Source: Roseinatronobacter monicus
GTDB lineage: Bacteria > Pseudomonadota > Alphaproteobacteria > Rhodobacterales > Rhodobacteraceae
Length of the DNA: 64,000 nucleotides
Direction of reading: 5' to 3'
NCBI RefSeq assembly: GCF_006716865.1
Contig: NZ_VFPT01000001.1
Coordinates: 3,529,001 to 3,593,000, forward strand
Part shown: piece by piece, positions 36,914 through 45,808 of the stretch
How the letters are laid out: every line of letters begins with the position of its first letter
How positions within the stretch are numbered: the first letter of the stretch is position 1
Translations under genes and position numbers: made by a program
The notes under the pieces: model-generated
The model's database searches: none
Told to the model about the DNA's origin: nothing
Seen by the model: only the letters and a program-made list of their open reading frames with translations

Positions 36914-37864
36914 TCAGTCCTGAAGTGCTTGCCACATCTCCAGATCGCGCGCGGCGGTCCAGATGCGGGGGGTGTCGATGCCGCGCGCTTCGTCATAGGC
37001 GCGCGCGACATTGAAGGGCAGGCAATGCTCGTAAATCGCATAATCCGCGAATTTCGGGTCACATTCGGCGCGCACAGCGTTCCATGCGTCTTTCAGACTG
37101 CCGCCCCGCGCGGCCACTTTCGCAGCAGGCGCATAGGTCGAGGCGACAAAATCGCGCGTGTTCTCGATGGCTGTATCGACCATGTCGCGGCCCATCAGTG
37201 CGTCACCGCGCCCCGGTGCAATGGCATCCACGCCATAACCCTTGATCGCGTCAAGCGTATTACCCCAGTCGTTGAAATGCCCGTCGCCGCAATAGCAGGC
37301 GGAATGATACTCGACGATATCGCCTGTAAACATGACATTTTCATCCGGCACATGGATGGAGATATCGCCCGCCGTATGTGCGCGGCCCAGATGCATCAGG
37401 TCCACGCGGCGATTGCCCAGATAGACGCTCATCCGGTTTCGAAAGGTGGTGGTGGGCCATGTCAGGCCCGGAATGCTCTCATGCCCCTGAAACAGGCGAG
37501 GAAAGCGCTGGAATTCGCTGTCCCAGTCTTCTTGCCCGCGTTCCACGACCATCGCGCGCGCAGCGTCAGACATCAGGATTTGCGGGGCGTCATAGGCGGA
37601 CGCGCCCAGCACACGCACCGCGTGATAATGGGTCAGCGCCAGATGGCTGATCGGCTTGTCGGTGACGGTGCGAATGCAGTCAATCACCTTTTGCGCAAGG
37701 CGCGGTGTGGCCTGCGCCTCAATCACCATGACGCTGTCATCGCCGATGATAACGCCGGAATTTGGATCACCTTCGGCGGTGAAGGCATACAGCCCGCGCC
37801 CGATTTCGGTGAAGCTGGTCTTCTTCTCGGTCATATCGCCTTGAGAGGCAAAAGCTTTGGCCAT
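36914..37864 (-). CDS. MBL-fold protein with incomplete metal motif
   Basis: 316 residues, metallo-beta-lactamase fold. The first metal motif, normally HxHxDH, reads 'LTHYHAVRVLG' (H79, H81, then Val83 and Arg84 instead of Asp-His). The second half keeps H163 ('RAHTAGDISIHV') and D182 ('FTGDIVEYHS'). One metal site could therefore remain. The gene lies between the flavin hydroxylase and fahA on the same strand (84 and 75 bp gaps) and probably belongs to their operon. Its task may be hydrolysis of an ester, thioester or lactone formed in the pathway. Confidence 0.78.
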   Translation of the reverse strand: MAKAFASQGDMTEKKTSFTEIGRGLYAFTAEGDPNSGVIIGDDSVMVIEAQATPRLAQKVIDCIRTVTDKPISHLALTHYHAVRVLGASAYDAPQILMSDAARAMVVERGQEDWDSEFQRFPRLFQGHESIPGLTWPTTTFRNRMSVYLGNRRVDLMHLGRAHTAGDISIHVPDENVMFTGDIVEYHSACYCGDGHFNDWGNTLDAIKGYGVDAIAPGRGDALMGRDMVDTAIENTRDFVASTYAPAAKVAARGGSLKDAWNAVRAECDPKFADYAIYEHCLPFNVARAYDEARGIDTPRIWTAARDLEMWQALQD

Positions 37865-37939
37865 GGATCTTTCCTTCGTCTGTTGCGCCGGGTTGAGAGG
37901 GCGGATGCCTCCGGCGGGAGTATTTGGAGCAAGAAAATG

Positions 37940-39184
37940 TCAGCGTGCGTAGGGGTCTGGCAGGGCGGGCAGGAGGGTGCCTGCGCATGTGCCAAAGCCG
38001 ATGCGGTAGCCATCGCCTTGTGCGCCACCATGTAGGGTGATCGTGTCGCCATCTTCCAGAAAACTGCGGGTGATGCCGCCGGTCTGGAGCGGTTCCTTGC
38101 CGCCCCAGCTAAGTTCCAGCAGGCTGCCACGGCTGTCTTTGGTAGGGCCGGAAATGGTGCCAGAGCCGAGCAGGTCGCCCACGCGCATCGGGCAGCCGCT
38201 GGTGGTGTGATGGGCGAGTTGTTGGGCGCTGGAATAATACATCTCGCGGTAATTGGTGCGTGCAATGGTCACGGGCTGGCCGTCTTGTGGCGTCAGATCG
38301 ACATGCAGGGCGATGTCATAAAGCATCGGGCCGCGCTCTTGCAGATGGGGCAAGAGCGGCACTTCGCGCGTGGGGGTGCGAAAGGGGGCGAGTGCTGCGC
38401 TCATGACAATCCACGGGCTGACACTGGTGGCGGTCGCCTTGGACTGAAACGGGCCAAGGGGCTGATACTCCCACGCCTGAATGTCGCGCGCTGACCAGTC
38501 GTTGAGCAGCACATAGCCAAAGATCATCTGGTCCGCATCGGCCACCGTGACCGGCCCGTCCGAGGGTTGGCCGACAATCGCGCCCAGTTCCAGCTCCAGA
38601 TCGAAGCGGGCAGAGGGGGCGAAGCGGGGCTGCGCGTCATCCGGCCCTTTCACTTGCCCCCAAGGGCGGCGGACCGGCGTGCCAGACACGACCACAGAAG
38701 AGGCGCGGCCATTATAGCCAATCGGAATATGCAGCCAGTTCGGGGGGAGCGCGTTTTCGGCCCCGCGAAACATGGTGCCGACATTGGTGGCATGGTGGCG
38801 ACTTGCGTAGAAATCGGTAAATTCGGCAACCGTGAAGGGCATGTGCATCTGCGCCCCGTCGATCGGGTGCAGGAAGGGGGCGACGCGGTCCTGCGCTGGC
38901 GCGCCTTCGCGCAGCAGCGCGGTCAGCTGTGCGCGCAGTGCGGCCCATGCCTTTGGGCCAAGGCCCATCAGCTTGTTCCAGCCGGGGTGATCGAGCACGA
39001 GGGTGGCATTCAACTCAAGCAACCCGGCTTGTTCAAGCCCGGTTGCGTCTAGGATCTGATCGCCAATCGCCACACCGCATCGGGGCGCGCCATTTGCCGT
39101 GAAAACGCCCAAGGGCAGGTTGTTCAGGGGAAAGCCCCCGTCAGGCCGGTTTGCACTGTCAAGCCAAGCGCGGATCAAAGGCAT
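37940..39184 (-). CDS. fahA: Fumarylacetoacetase
   Basis: 414 residues. The enzyme splits fumarylacetoacetate to fumarate and acetoacetate, the last step of homogentisate breakdown. 'DFYASRHHATNVGTMFRG' and 'LPPNWLHIPIGYNGRASSVV' form the substrate site. 'FDLELELGAIVG' carries metal-binding acids, followed by 'FGYVLLNDWSARDIQAWEYQ' and 'GSGTISGPTKDSRGSLLELS'. It heads the leftward operon that continues into the MBL protein and the hydroxylase pair. Confidence 0.96.
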   Translation of the reverse strand: MPLIRAWLDSANRPDGGFPLNNLPLGVFTANGAPRCGVAIGDQILDATGLEQAGLLELNATLVLDHPGWNKLMGLGPKAWAALRAQLTALLREGAPAQDRVAPFLHPIDGAQMHMPFTVAEFTDFYASRHHATNVGTMFRGAENALPPNWLHIPIGYNGRASSVVVSGTPVRRPWGQVKGPDDAQPRFAPSARFDLELELGAIVGQPSDGPVTVADADQMIFGYVLLNDWSARDIQAWEYQPLGPFQSKATATSVSPWIVMSAALAPFRTPTREVPLLPHLQERGPMLYDIALHVDLTPQDGQPVTIARTNYREMYYSSAQQLAHHTTSGCPMRVGDLLGSGTISGPTKDSRGSLLELSWGGKEPLQTGGITRSFLEDGDTITLHGGAQGDGYRIGFGTCAGTLLPALPDPYAR

Positions 39185-39305
39185 TCCATGCTCCTTTCAG
39201 GGTCGAAGGTGCAGCCCCTCGCTGCGTCATCGCGGTGCGCAAGGGAACCGGGACCGGCCTTGCGCGGTTGTTCAACATACCCACCACACCCGCGAGGAGC
39301 ACATC

Positions 39306-39758
39306 ATGCCCACCCCGATTGAAACATTCTCGACCCTTTACACGACTGTTATTGATGCCGTGAAAGGCTATGACGACGCCGCAGAAATTGCCAAACGCGA
39401 TCAGGTTGGCACATTGTGCGCCGAGCTGAAGCGCACGCATATGACTCATGCGCATGACATTGCTGGCCTTTTGCTGGAGCGCGGAGAGCGGCCAGATGCC
39501 GACGGATCTTATATGAGTGTCGTGCACAAGATCGTGCTGAACGCACGGTTCATGATTACGGCGGATGAAGAAAGCCTGTTGCCCGGCCTGCGCGACGGCG
39601 AAAAGCGCCTGCTTGAAACCTATGACGACACGTTGCGCGAGGTTGAGATTGCGAAAGATGCCTTCAAGGCTGCCGAAATAAAGCTGCTGAAAGACCAGCG
39701 CCAGGCGGTTCTGGGCAATCTTGGCAAGATTGATGCACAGATGCAGGCAGCGGCCTGA
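39306..39758 (+). CDS. DUF2383 (PA2169-type) four-helix-bundle protein
   Basis: 150 residues from the ATG at 39306, with GAGGAGC upstream. The whole protein is helical ('ETFSTLYTTVIDAVKGYDDA', 'ELKRTHMTHAHDIAGLLLER', 'EESLLPGLRDGEKRLLETYD'), as in the ferritin-like PA2169/DUF2383 family. The function is not established; members are often stress related. It is transcribed away from fahA and toward hmgA, so it interrupts the homogentisate genes rather than joining their operon. Confidence 0.8.
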   Translation: MPTPIETFSTLYTTVIDAVKGYDDAAEIAKRDQVGTLCAELKRTHMTHAHDIAGLLLERGERPDADGSYMSVVHKIVLNARFMITADEESLLPGLRDGEKRLLETYDDTLREVEIAKDAFKAAEIKLLKDQRQAVLGNLGKIDAQMQAAA

Positions 39759-39811
39759 CGTGGCAGCACCGTCACGCGGGCCAACCGCGTATGCGAGAGG
39801 CGTGCAGGGGG

Positions 39812-41173
39812 TCACTTGACCCCCGGTGTGCCGTCAAATTTCTTCTCAAGGCTGTCCCAGCAGTCGATGTAATCATCCTGAAGCGGTGCCTCATTCGCGG
39901 CAAATGGTGTCAAATGCTGCGGGAAGCGCGTCTCGAACATGAACGACATGGTATTGTCCAGTTTTTCAGCCTTCAGATCGGCATTTGACGCGCCCTCGAA
40001 GGCGGTTTTGTCCGGCCCGTGTGGCAGCATCATATTGTGCAGCGACATGCCGCCGGGAACAAAGCCTTGCGGCTTGGCGTCATACTGGCCGTAAATATTG
40101 CCCATCAACTCGGACATGATGTTCTTGTGATACCACGGCGGGCGGAAGGTGTTTTCGGCCACCATCCAGCGTTCGCGGAACAGCACAAAGTCGATATTCG
40201 CCGTGCCCGGCACGCCGGATGGGGCTGTCAGAACTGTAAAGATTGACGGGTCCGGGTGGTCGAACAGGATCGCCCCCACCGGGCAATAAGTGCGCAGGTC
40301 GTATTTTACCGGCGCGTAATTGCCGTGCCATGCGACCACATCCAGCGGTGAATGCCCGATCTCGCAGTGATGAAACTGGCCGCACCATTTGATCGTCAGG
40401 GTGGACGGTGTTTCGCGGTCTTCAAACGCGGCCACAGGTGTTTTGAAATCACGCCGGTTCGCCATGCAATTCGCGCCAATCGGCCCACGGCCCGGCAATT
40501 CGAATTTCTGGCCGTAATTCTCGCAGACAAACCCGCGGCAGGGGCCATCCAGAACCTCGACCCGGTAGACCAGCCCGCGCGGGATGATGGCGATTTCCAT
40601 CGGCTCCAGATCAATCACACCCAGTTCGGTGCAAAAGCGCAAACGCCCCTCTTGCGGGACGATCAGCACTTCGCTGTCGGCAGAGTAGAAGTATTCATCC
40701 ACCATCGATGTGGTGACCAGATAGATATGGGTCGCCATGCCCACCTGTGTGTTCACATCACCCGCCGTGGTCATGGTGCGCATACCGGTCAGCCATGTCA
40801 GCGCTTGGTCGCCATGCGGCACAGGGTTCCAGCGATACTGGCCAAGGCTGATGACATCGGGGTCAATGCAGGGCGCGGATTTCCAATAGGGCAGTTCAAG
40901 CTTCGCATAGCGCCCCGAATGCTTGACCGAGGGGCGGATGCGGTAGCACCATGTGCGCTCGTTCTGGTGGCTGGGCGCGGTAAAAGCCGTGCCAGAGAGT
41001 TGCTCGCCATACAGGCCATAATTGCATTTCTGCGGGCTGTTCATACCTTGGGGCAAGGCGTCAGGCAGGGCCTCCGTCTCAAAGTCATTGCCGAAACCGG
41101 GCATATACCCTTCGTTTGGGCCGGTATGCGATGGCGCGCGGACCATCCCCTGCGGCAGATCATGGCGTGTCAT
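39812..41173 (-). CDS. hmgA: Homogentisate 1,2-dioxygenase
   Basis: 453 residues. The non-heme iron enzyme opens the ring of homogentisate to maleylacetoacetate. Motifs are '[20 protein letters not shown]', '[20 protein letters not shown]', '[20 protein letters not shown]' (iron and substrate His residues), '[20 protein letters not shown]' and '[20 protein letters not shown]'. Divergent from maiA with a 105-bp gap, where the promoters for both should lie. Confidence 0.97.
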   Translation of the reverse strand: MTRHDLPQGMVRAPSHTGPNEGYMPGFGNDFETEALPDALPQGMNSPQKCNYGLYGEQLSGTAFTAPSHQNERTWCYRIRPSVKHSGRYAKLELPYWKSAPCIDPDVISLGQYRWNPVPHGDQALTWLTGMRTMTTAGDVNTQVGMATHIYLVTTSMVDEYFYSADSEVLIVPQEGRLRFCTELGVIDLEPMEIAIIPRGLVYRVEVLDGPCRGFVCENYGQKFELPGRGPIGANCMANRRDFKTPVAAFEDRETPSTLTIKWCGQFHHCEIGHSPLDVVAWHGNYAPVKYDLRTYCPVGAILFDHPDPSIFTVLTAPSGVPGTANIDFVLFRERWMVAENTFRPPWYHKNIMSELMGNIYGQYDAKPQGFVPGGMSLHNMMLPHGPDKTAFEGASNADLKAEKLDNTMSFMFETRFPQHLTPFAANEAPLQDDYIDCWDSLEKKFDGTPGVK

Positions 41174-41278
41174 GGCAGCCCCCTTTGGTGGATTAATGAT
41201 CGCTTTCCCCTCTTATTGGTTGCATTTGCAACCATGTCAAGGTTAGCGTGGACAGATCGGGCAGAAAGGGAGGCGGGC

Positions 41279-41905
41279 ATGATCCGGCTATATGACTATT
41301 GGCGGTCATCCTCATCATACCGCGTGCGGATCGGGCTGAACCTGCTGGGGCTGGCATATGAGCGCGTGCAGGTTGATCTGGGCACCAACGAGCAGGCCGC
41401 AGTTGAAAATCTAGCCCGCAACCCGCAAGGCATTGTTCCCACACTGGAAATTGACAGCCACCAACTGACGCAATCGCTGGCGATACTGGAATATCTGGAT
41501 GAGGTATATGCCGCCGGATGGCTGCCTGACCCCGCGCTGGCCCGTGCGCGGGTTCGGGCCTTGGCGATGGCCGTTGCGATGGAGATACAACCGGTCTGCA
41601 ATCTGCGCGTCGCCCAAGAGGCCGTTGCCGCCTCAGGTGGCACCCATGCGCTGGAAGGCTGGATGCGCGACCATATCGGCCCCGGATTGGCCGCAGTTGA
41701 AAAGATGCTGGACCATCCGCAGACTGGCCGGTTCTGTCATGGAAACACGGTGTCGCTGGCGGATATTTGTCTGCTGCCGCAGGTCTATAACGCGCGGCGC
41801 TGGGGGGTGGACATGGCGCCACTGCCCCGAATACGCGCGGTTGAGAAGGCGATGCTCGCGCTGGACGCAGTACAGGCGGCCCACCCTGACACTTTGGCCC
41901 CCTGA
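41279..41905 (+). CDS. maiA: Maleylacetoacetate isomerase (zeta-class GST)
   Basis: 208 residues from the ATG at 41279. It converts maleylacetoacetate to fumarylacetoacetate with glutathione. The start 'MIRLYDYWRSSSSYRVRIGL' contains the zeta-class SSCS/SSSS motif at the glutathione site. 'NPQGIVPTLEIDSHQLTQSL' and 'LEYLDEVYAAGWLPDP' complete the N-domain. The stop codons of maiA and the converging lolA are directly adjacent. Confidence 0.94.
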   Translation: MIRLYDYWRSSSSYRVRIGLNLLGLAYERVQVDLGTNEQAAVENLARNPQGIVPTLEIDSHQLTQSLAILEYLDEVYAAGWLPDPALARARVRALAMAVAMEIQPVCNLRVAQEAVAASGGTHALEGWMRDHIGPGLAAVEKMLDHPQTGRFCHGNTVSLADICLLPQVYNARRWGVDMAPLPRIRAVEKAMLALDAVQAAHPDTLAP

Positions 41906-42511
41906 TCAGCGGCGGCGGGCGTCAGCCTCGGCGGAAATATTGAACAGCCGCGCGGACAAGGTGCCGCCAAACTGCATATTGCCCAAGATTACCGTGGTTT
42001 CAGCGCCCGTATCGTCGCGGATAACCCATTGGCGCAACTCGGTCGGATTGGCCGAGAACACCAACCGGATAGAGCCGTATTGCGGATTCTCCGGGTCTTG
42101 CGCAACGACACTGGTTGTGTCGCCGTCATGCGAGTGGCCTACGACCATGTTCCGGTTTTCAAAATCGACATTCTGTTCCAGTATCAGGTTCAGCGGTGTC
42201 TGCCGAAGCGGGTACTGGTTTGGCCCTTGATTGGACCGGCCATCGAAAATTGCGACCTGTCCGCCGCCTGCCATGACCAGCGACTGCTCTGGCGGGTCAT
42301 ATTCAAACCGCACGCGACCGGGGCGGCGGATGAAAATGCGGCCAGTGGCAATGCTGCCATCCGGGTTGATCTGGGTGAAATCGCCCTGCGCGTTCGAGAA
42401 ACCGTTAAAATAACGCGATATCTCGGACAGTGGGATTGCCTGCCCGAAAGCAGGTGCAGCCAGCGCCAGCGCAGGCAAGGACAAAAGAAGGGAACGGCGT
42501 GTGATACTCAT
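41906..42511 (-). CDS. lolA: Outer-membrane lipoprotein carrier LolA
   Basis: 201 residues from the ATG at 42511 (an upstream GTG at 42541 would add ten). LolA shuttles lipoproteins through the periplasm. The signal sequence 'MSITRRSLLLSLPALALAAP' is followed by the open-barrel fold: 'FNGFSNAQGDFTQINPDGSI', 'RRPGRVRFEYDPPEQSLVMA' and a late 'GSIRLVFSANPTELRQWVIR'. It converges with maiA without spacing. Confidence 0.93.
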   Translation of the reverse strand: MSITRRSLLLSLPALALAAPAFGQAIPLSEISRYFNGFSNAQGDFTQINPDGSIATGRIFIRRPGRVRFEYDPPEQSLVMAGGGQVAIFDGRSNQGPNQYPLRQTPLNLILEQNVDFENRNMVVGHSHDGDTTSVVAQDPENPQYGSIRLVFSANPTELRQWVIRDDTGAETTVILGNMQFGGTLSARLFNISAEADARRR

Positions 42512-42783
42512 ACGCACTAGATAGATGTTTTTCTGCGCCACGGAAGCCTTGATCTGCTCACGCAGTCAACACAAGGCAGAGAGTTGCCGATTCCACCAAC
42601 GTTTTGGCCCCTTTTCGCCTGCACTGCGTGACGGGTTGCGCGGTGACATCGCGCCCATCCTCTGCTTTACGGGGATGGAGGGGGCGGGGCCACCCTTGGG
42701 CGAAATATCCCGGTGTGGACGCGTTTGTCTGGTGCGGCATCCGGGGGGCGGGCGGCGCGTGATAAAGTGAGGGGACAGGACAG

Positions 42784-44055
42784 ATGACAGAGATTTATGA
42801 CACCGTGCGCGAAGATACGGGCGCAATGGACGTGGCCCTTGAACGTAACGGCGGAATTGTCCGGCTGGCGCCCGCATGGGTGCCGCGCGTGTTCTGCACG
42901 CCGGGGCGGCGCATTCGCCTGCATCCTGATGACTATTTCGCGTTCGGCGCTGGGCGCGGCGGGATTGATGAACGCTGGTTTGCATCGGCGGTGCGCGCTG
43001 AAAACGGCCCCGACACCACGGCGCATGAAGGGCTGTCGCTGGTTGTGGGCGAAAATGGCGTGCTGCTGCCCTTTGATGCGTTTGTGGCCCATCATGGGGC
43101 TGACCTGCTGGGGCAGCGACTATGGGACGTGCATGGCGGTTGGCCGATGTATTCCAAGTTCTTCGACAACCAGCAACCCTTGCCCTTTCATCTGCACCAG
43201 ACCGAGGAAAAGGCAGCCCTTGTGGGCAAGCGCAGCAAACCCGAAGCCTATTTCTACCCGCCCGAGGTCAACAACCATCTGGGCGATCAACCCATCGCCT
43301 ATTTCGGCCTGCGCCCGGATGTGACGCGCGATCAGGTGCGCGATGCCCTGCGCCGCTTCGGCGCGGGTGGCGATAACCGCATCACGGATCTGGCCGTCGC
43401 TTACCGGCTGCGCTTGGGTACGGGCTGGGATGTCCCTGCGGGTATTCTACACGCGCCCCCATCTGTGTGCACATATGAGCCGCAAGCCGCGTCGGATGTG
43501 TTCTCGATGTGGGAAAGCTGGTCCAACAACCGCGAAGTGCCGCAAGACCTGCTGTGGAAAGACGTGCCTGCGCAGCATCATGGCGATCTGGATTTCCTCA
43601 TGTCGCTGCTGGAATGGGACGACAATGTTGACCCGAACTTTGCCGCCAAGCGCTTTTCGCCCAAAATTCGCACCGCGCGCTCGGTCGCTGCGGGCGACGC
43701 TGCGGGATGGGTAGAAAGCTGGATCACCTACCGCTCGCCCTATTTCAGCGCCAAAGAATTGCGCGTCGCAGCGGGGGCAGAGGTCACATTGCGCGAAGAC
43801 GACGCGCACGGTGCCATCGTCATTGCGGGGCGCGGGCGCATGGGCGGTCTGCCCGTCGCCGCCGCAACAGCAATCCGCTTCGGCGATCTGAGCGAGGATG
43901 AGGTGTTCGTATCAGCGCAAGCCGCCAGTGCATTGCGGGTGGTCAATGACAGCAGCACAGAGACACTTGTGATCCTGCGCCATTACGGCCCCGGCAACGC
44001 AGAACTGGCCGCCGATGATCTGGCGGGGCATGGGGCGCTGCGAATGCCAGACTGA
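42784..44055 (+). CDS. Cupin-type protein related to class I mannose-6-phosphate isomerases
   Basis: 423 residues. 'FFDNQQPLPFHLHQTEEKAA' and 'GKRSKPEAYFYPPEVNNHLG' look like the metal-binding cupin core of type I phosphomannose isomerases (His-x-His and Glu). 'TGWDVPAGILHAPPSVCTYE' supplies a further His. The C-terminal 90 residues look like a second, smaller cupin half. It lacks the usual PMI substrate signature as far as I can see, so the substrate is not assigned; a sugar or sugar-acid isomerase is the best guess. It is monocistronic and convergent with the LysR gene. Confidence 0.65.
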   Translation: MTEIYDTVREDTGAMDVALERNGGIVRLAPAWVPRVFCTPGRRIRLHPDDYFAFGAGRGGIDERWFASAVRAENGPDTTAHEGLSLVVGENGVLLPFDAFVAHHGADLLGQRLWDVHGGWPMYSKFFDNQQPLPFHLHQTEEKAALVGKRSKPEAYFYPPEVNNHLGDQPIAYFGLRPDVTRDQVRDALRRFGAGGDNRITDLAVAYRLRLGTGWDVPAGILHAPPSVCTYEPQAASDVFSMWESWSNNREVPQDLLWKDVPAQHHGDLDFLMSLLEWDDNVDPNFAAKRFSPKIRTARSVAAGDAAGWVESWITYRSPYFSAKELRVAAGAEVTLREDDAHGAIVIAGRGRMGGLPVAAATAIRFGDLSEDEVFVSAQAASALRVVNDSSTETLVILRHYGPGNAELAADDLAGHGALRMPD

Positions 44056-44124
44056 TACCTGATGTCGGTTGCTGCATTCCCCCAGACATGCGCAGGGAAC
44101 GGCAGCGCCACGCAAGCGCGGCGC

Positions 44125-45021
44125 TTAACTCTCAGGTGCTGCTGGCACAGACATGCCCATATCCACTGCTTCGCGGCGCAATTCCTCACAAAGCAGGTCG
44201 CAAAACCTGCGGCGCGGTGATGTCGGGTCGAACATCAGGCCCAGCAGTCGCAACGGCGGCGGGTCACCCAAAGGCATGACGCGGAATTGCGGGTTTTGCA
44301 GCTTTGGATGCTCGGGCACGACCGAAACCCCCAAACCCGCCGCCACCAAGGCCAGAACCCCGTCTTGCGTGTCCACTTCCATGACGGTCTGAACCTGAAT
44401 GCCGTTATGTTCCAGCGCGCGCTCCACCATCTCGCCGACCCGCGCCTGACGCGAAAAGCGGACATAAGGATTATGCTGCAACAATTCCCGAAAATCCGCG
44501 CCCTTGGCCCCGGCATGGGCCAGAACGACCAGACGTTGGGCGCTGATCGTGTGGAATACGAAACCGGTGGCCACTTCGGTTGTGCCTGTGGTCAGCGCCA
44601 CATCAATCAGGCCCGCGCGCAATGTCGCGTCCAGTTCATGCGCAAGCCCCGTTGTCAGGCGCATTTCCAGATTGGGATGGCTTTCGCGCAAGCGCCGCAA
44701 TGCTGCGGGCAATAGGGTCGACACTGCCGTATGCACAGCGCCGATACGCAGCTTGCCGGCGTTGCTGTCGCGGCGCAGGCTGTGGGACAGGTCTTCCCAT
44801 ATGGCAATGACTTCGCGGGCGCGCTCGATGAAATCGCGGCCCTCATGCGTCAGCACGGGCGGGCGGCGGCTGCGGTCGAACAGGCGCATATCCACATCTG
44901 CCTCAAGCCCGCGCATCTGCACACTTATCGCCGAGGCTGACAGGTCCAACGCCTCTGCGGCTTGCGCAAAGCTGCCGTGATCGACCACCGCGATAAACGT
45001 ATACAGGGACTTCACATCCAT
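44125..45021 (-). CDS. LysR-family transcriptional regulator (first of two)
   Basis: 298 residues. The N-terminal winged helix 'SLYTFIAVVDHGSFAQAAEA' and 'LDLSASAISVQMRGLEADVD' are typical LysR DNA-binding elements. The effector domain spans about 90-290. It is the last gene of the leftward block, 12 bp after the first TauE/SafE gene. It probably controls the divergent promoter region at 50754-50987. The inducer is likely the island's substrate or an intermediate. Confidence 0.92.
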   Translation of the reverse strand: MDVKSLYTFIAVVDHGSFAQAAEALDLSASAISVQMRGLEADVDMRLFDRSRRPPVLTHEGRDFIERAREVIAIWEDLSHSLRRDSNAGKLRIGAVHTAVSTLLPAALRRLRESHPNLEMRLTTGLAHELDATLRAGLIDVALTTGTTEVATGFVFHTISAQRLVVLAHAGAKGADFRELLQHNPYVRFSRQARVGEMVERALEHNGIQVQTVMEVDTQDGVLALVAAGLGVSVVPEHPKLQNPQFRVMPLGDPPPLRLLGLMFDPTSPRRRFCDLLCEELRREAVDMGMSVPAAPES

Positions 45022-45033
45022 CTGATCGGCCCT

Positions 45034-45798
45034 TTACCCGCCACTGAACCCGCGCCACAGCAGGTTTACCCCAAGACAGCCCAGCACCACCAGCACCAAT
45101 ACCCGGAACCGGTGCGCCGGCACATAGGCCACCATGCGATTGCCCAGCCACATGCCCCCGATTGCCGCAGGTAGTGCGACGGCGGCCAAAAACAGCCGCT
45201 CAGGTGTAAAAAGGCCAACCAGCAGAAACGCCCCCGACACCAAAACCGCCGACAAAATGAAAAACAGGCTGAGCGCTGACAGAAATTCGCGCCGCTCGAC
45301 CCGTAACCCGACCAGATACATCACGAATAAAGGGCCGCCCACAGTTGTCAGCGCCCCCACGATCCCGCCCAGAATGCCCGCGATCCAGCCCGCAGGGCGT
45401 TCCTGCGACGCTCTGATCCCAAGATTGACCGCGCTGAGTGACAGCACCGAGAAGGTCACCACAACCGCTCCGAGTGCCAGCAACAAGACATCATCCGAAA
45501 AGGCTGACACCATCGCTGTGCCCAGCGGCACCCCGATCACGATCCCCCACAGCACTGGCGCAAAGCGCGTGGCCGTCTCGCGCATCTGCCCCATTTGCAG
45601 GAATTGCGCGATATTGGTCAGGAACAAGACCACCACATTCACTGCCAGCGCCGCGTCGACCGGCACAAAGAAGGGCAGGATCGCCATTGTCGTCAGTGGC
45701 AGGCCAAACCCCAACGCGCCCTTGACCATCCCCCCAAGGACAAAGACTGCTGCAACAAGCGCTGCATCCGCAGGGGTAATCGTCGTCAGAAAATTCAT
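45034..45798 (-). CDS. TauE/SafE-family anion exporter (first copy)
   Basis: 254 residues from the ATG at 45798. Eight to nine hydrophobic segments. The repeated family motif appears as 'LGGMVKGALGFGLPLTTMAI' in the first half and 'GGIVGALTTVGGPLFVMYLV' in the second. TauE/SafE proteins export sulfite, sulfoacetate or other small anions, though some carry organic acids. Placement between TctA (10 bp) and the LysR gene (12 bp) puts it in the transporter operon. Confidence 0.9.
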   Translation of the reverse strand: MNFLTTITPADAALVAAVFVLGGMVKGALGFGLPLTTMAILPFFVPVDAALAVNVVVLFLTNIAQFLQMGQMRETATRFAPVLWGIVIGVPLGTAMVSAFSDDVLLLALGAVVVTFSVLSLSAVNLGIRASQERPAGWIAGILGGIVGALTTVGGPLFVMYLVGLRVERREFLSALSLFFILSAVLVSGAFLLVGLFTPERLFLAAVALPAAIGGMWLGNRMVAYVPAHRFRVLVLVVLGCLGVNLLWRGFSGG

Positions 45799-45808
45799 AC
45801 GTGCGCGT

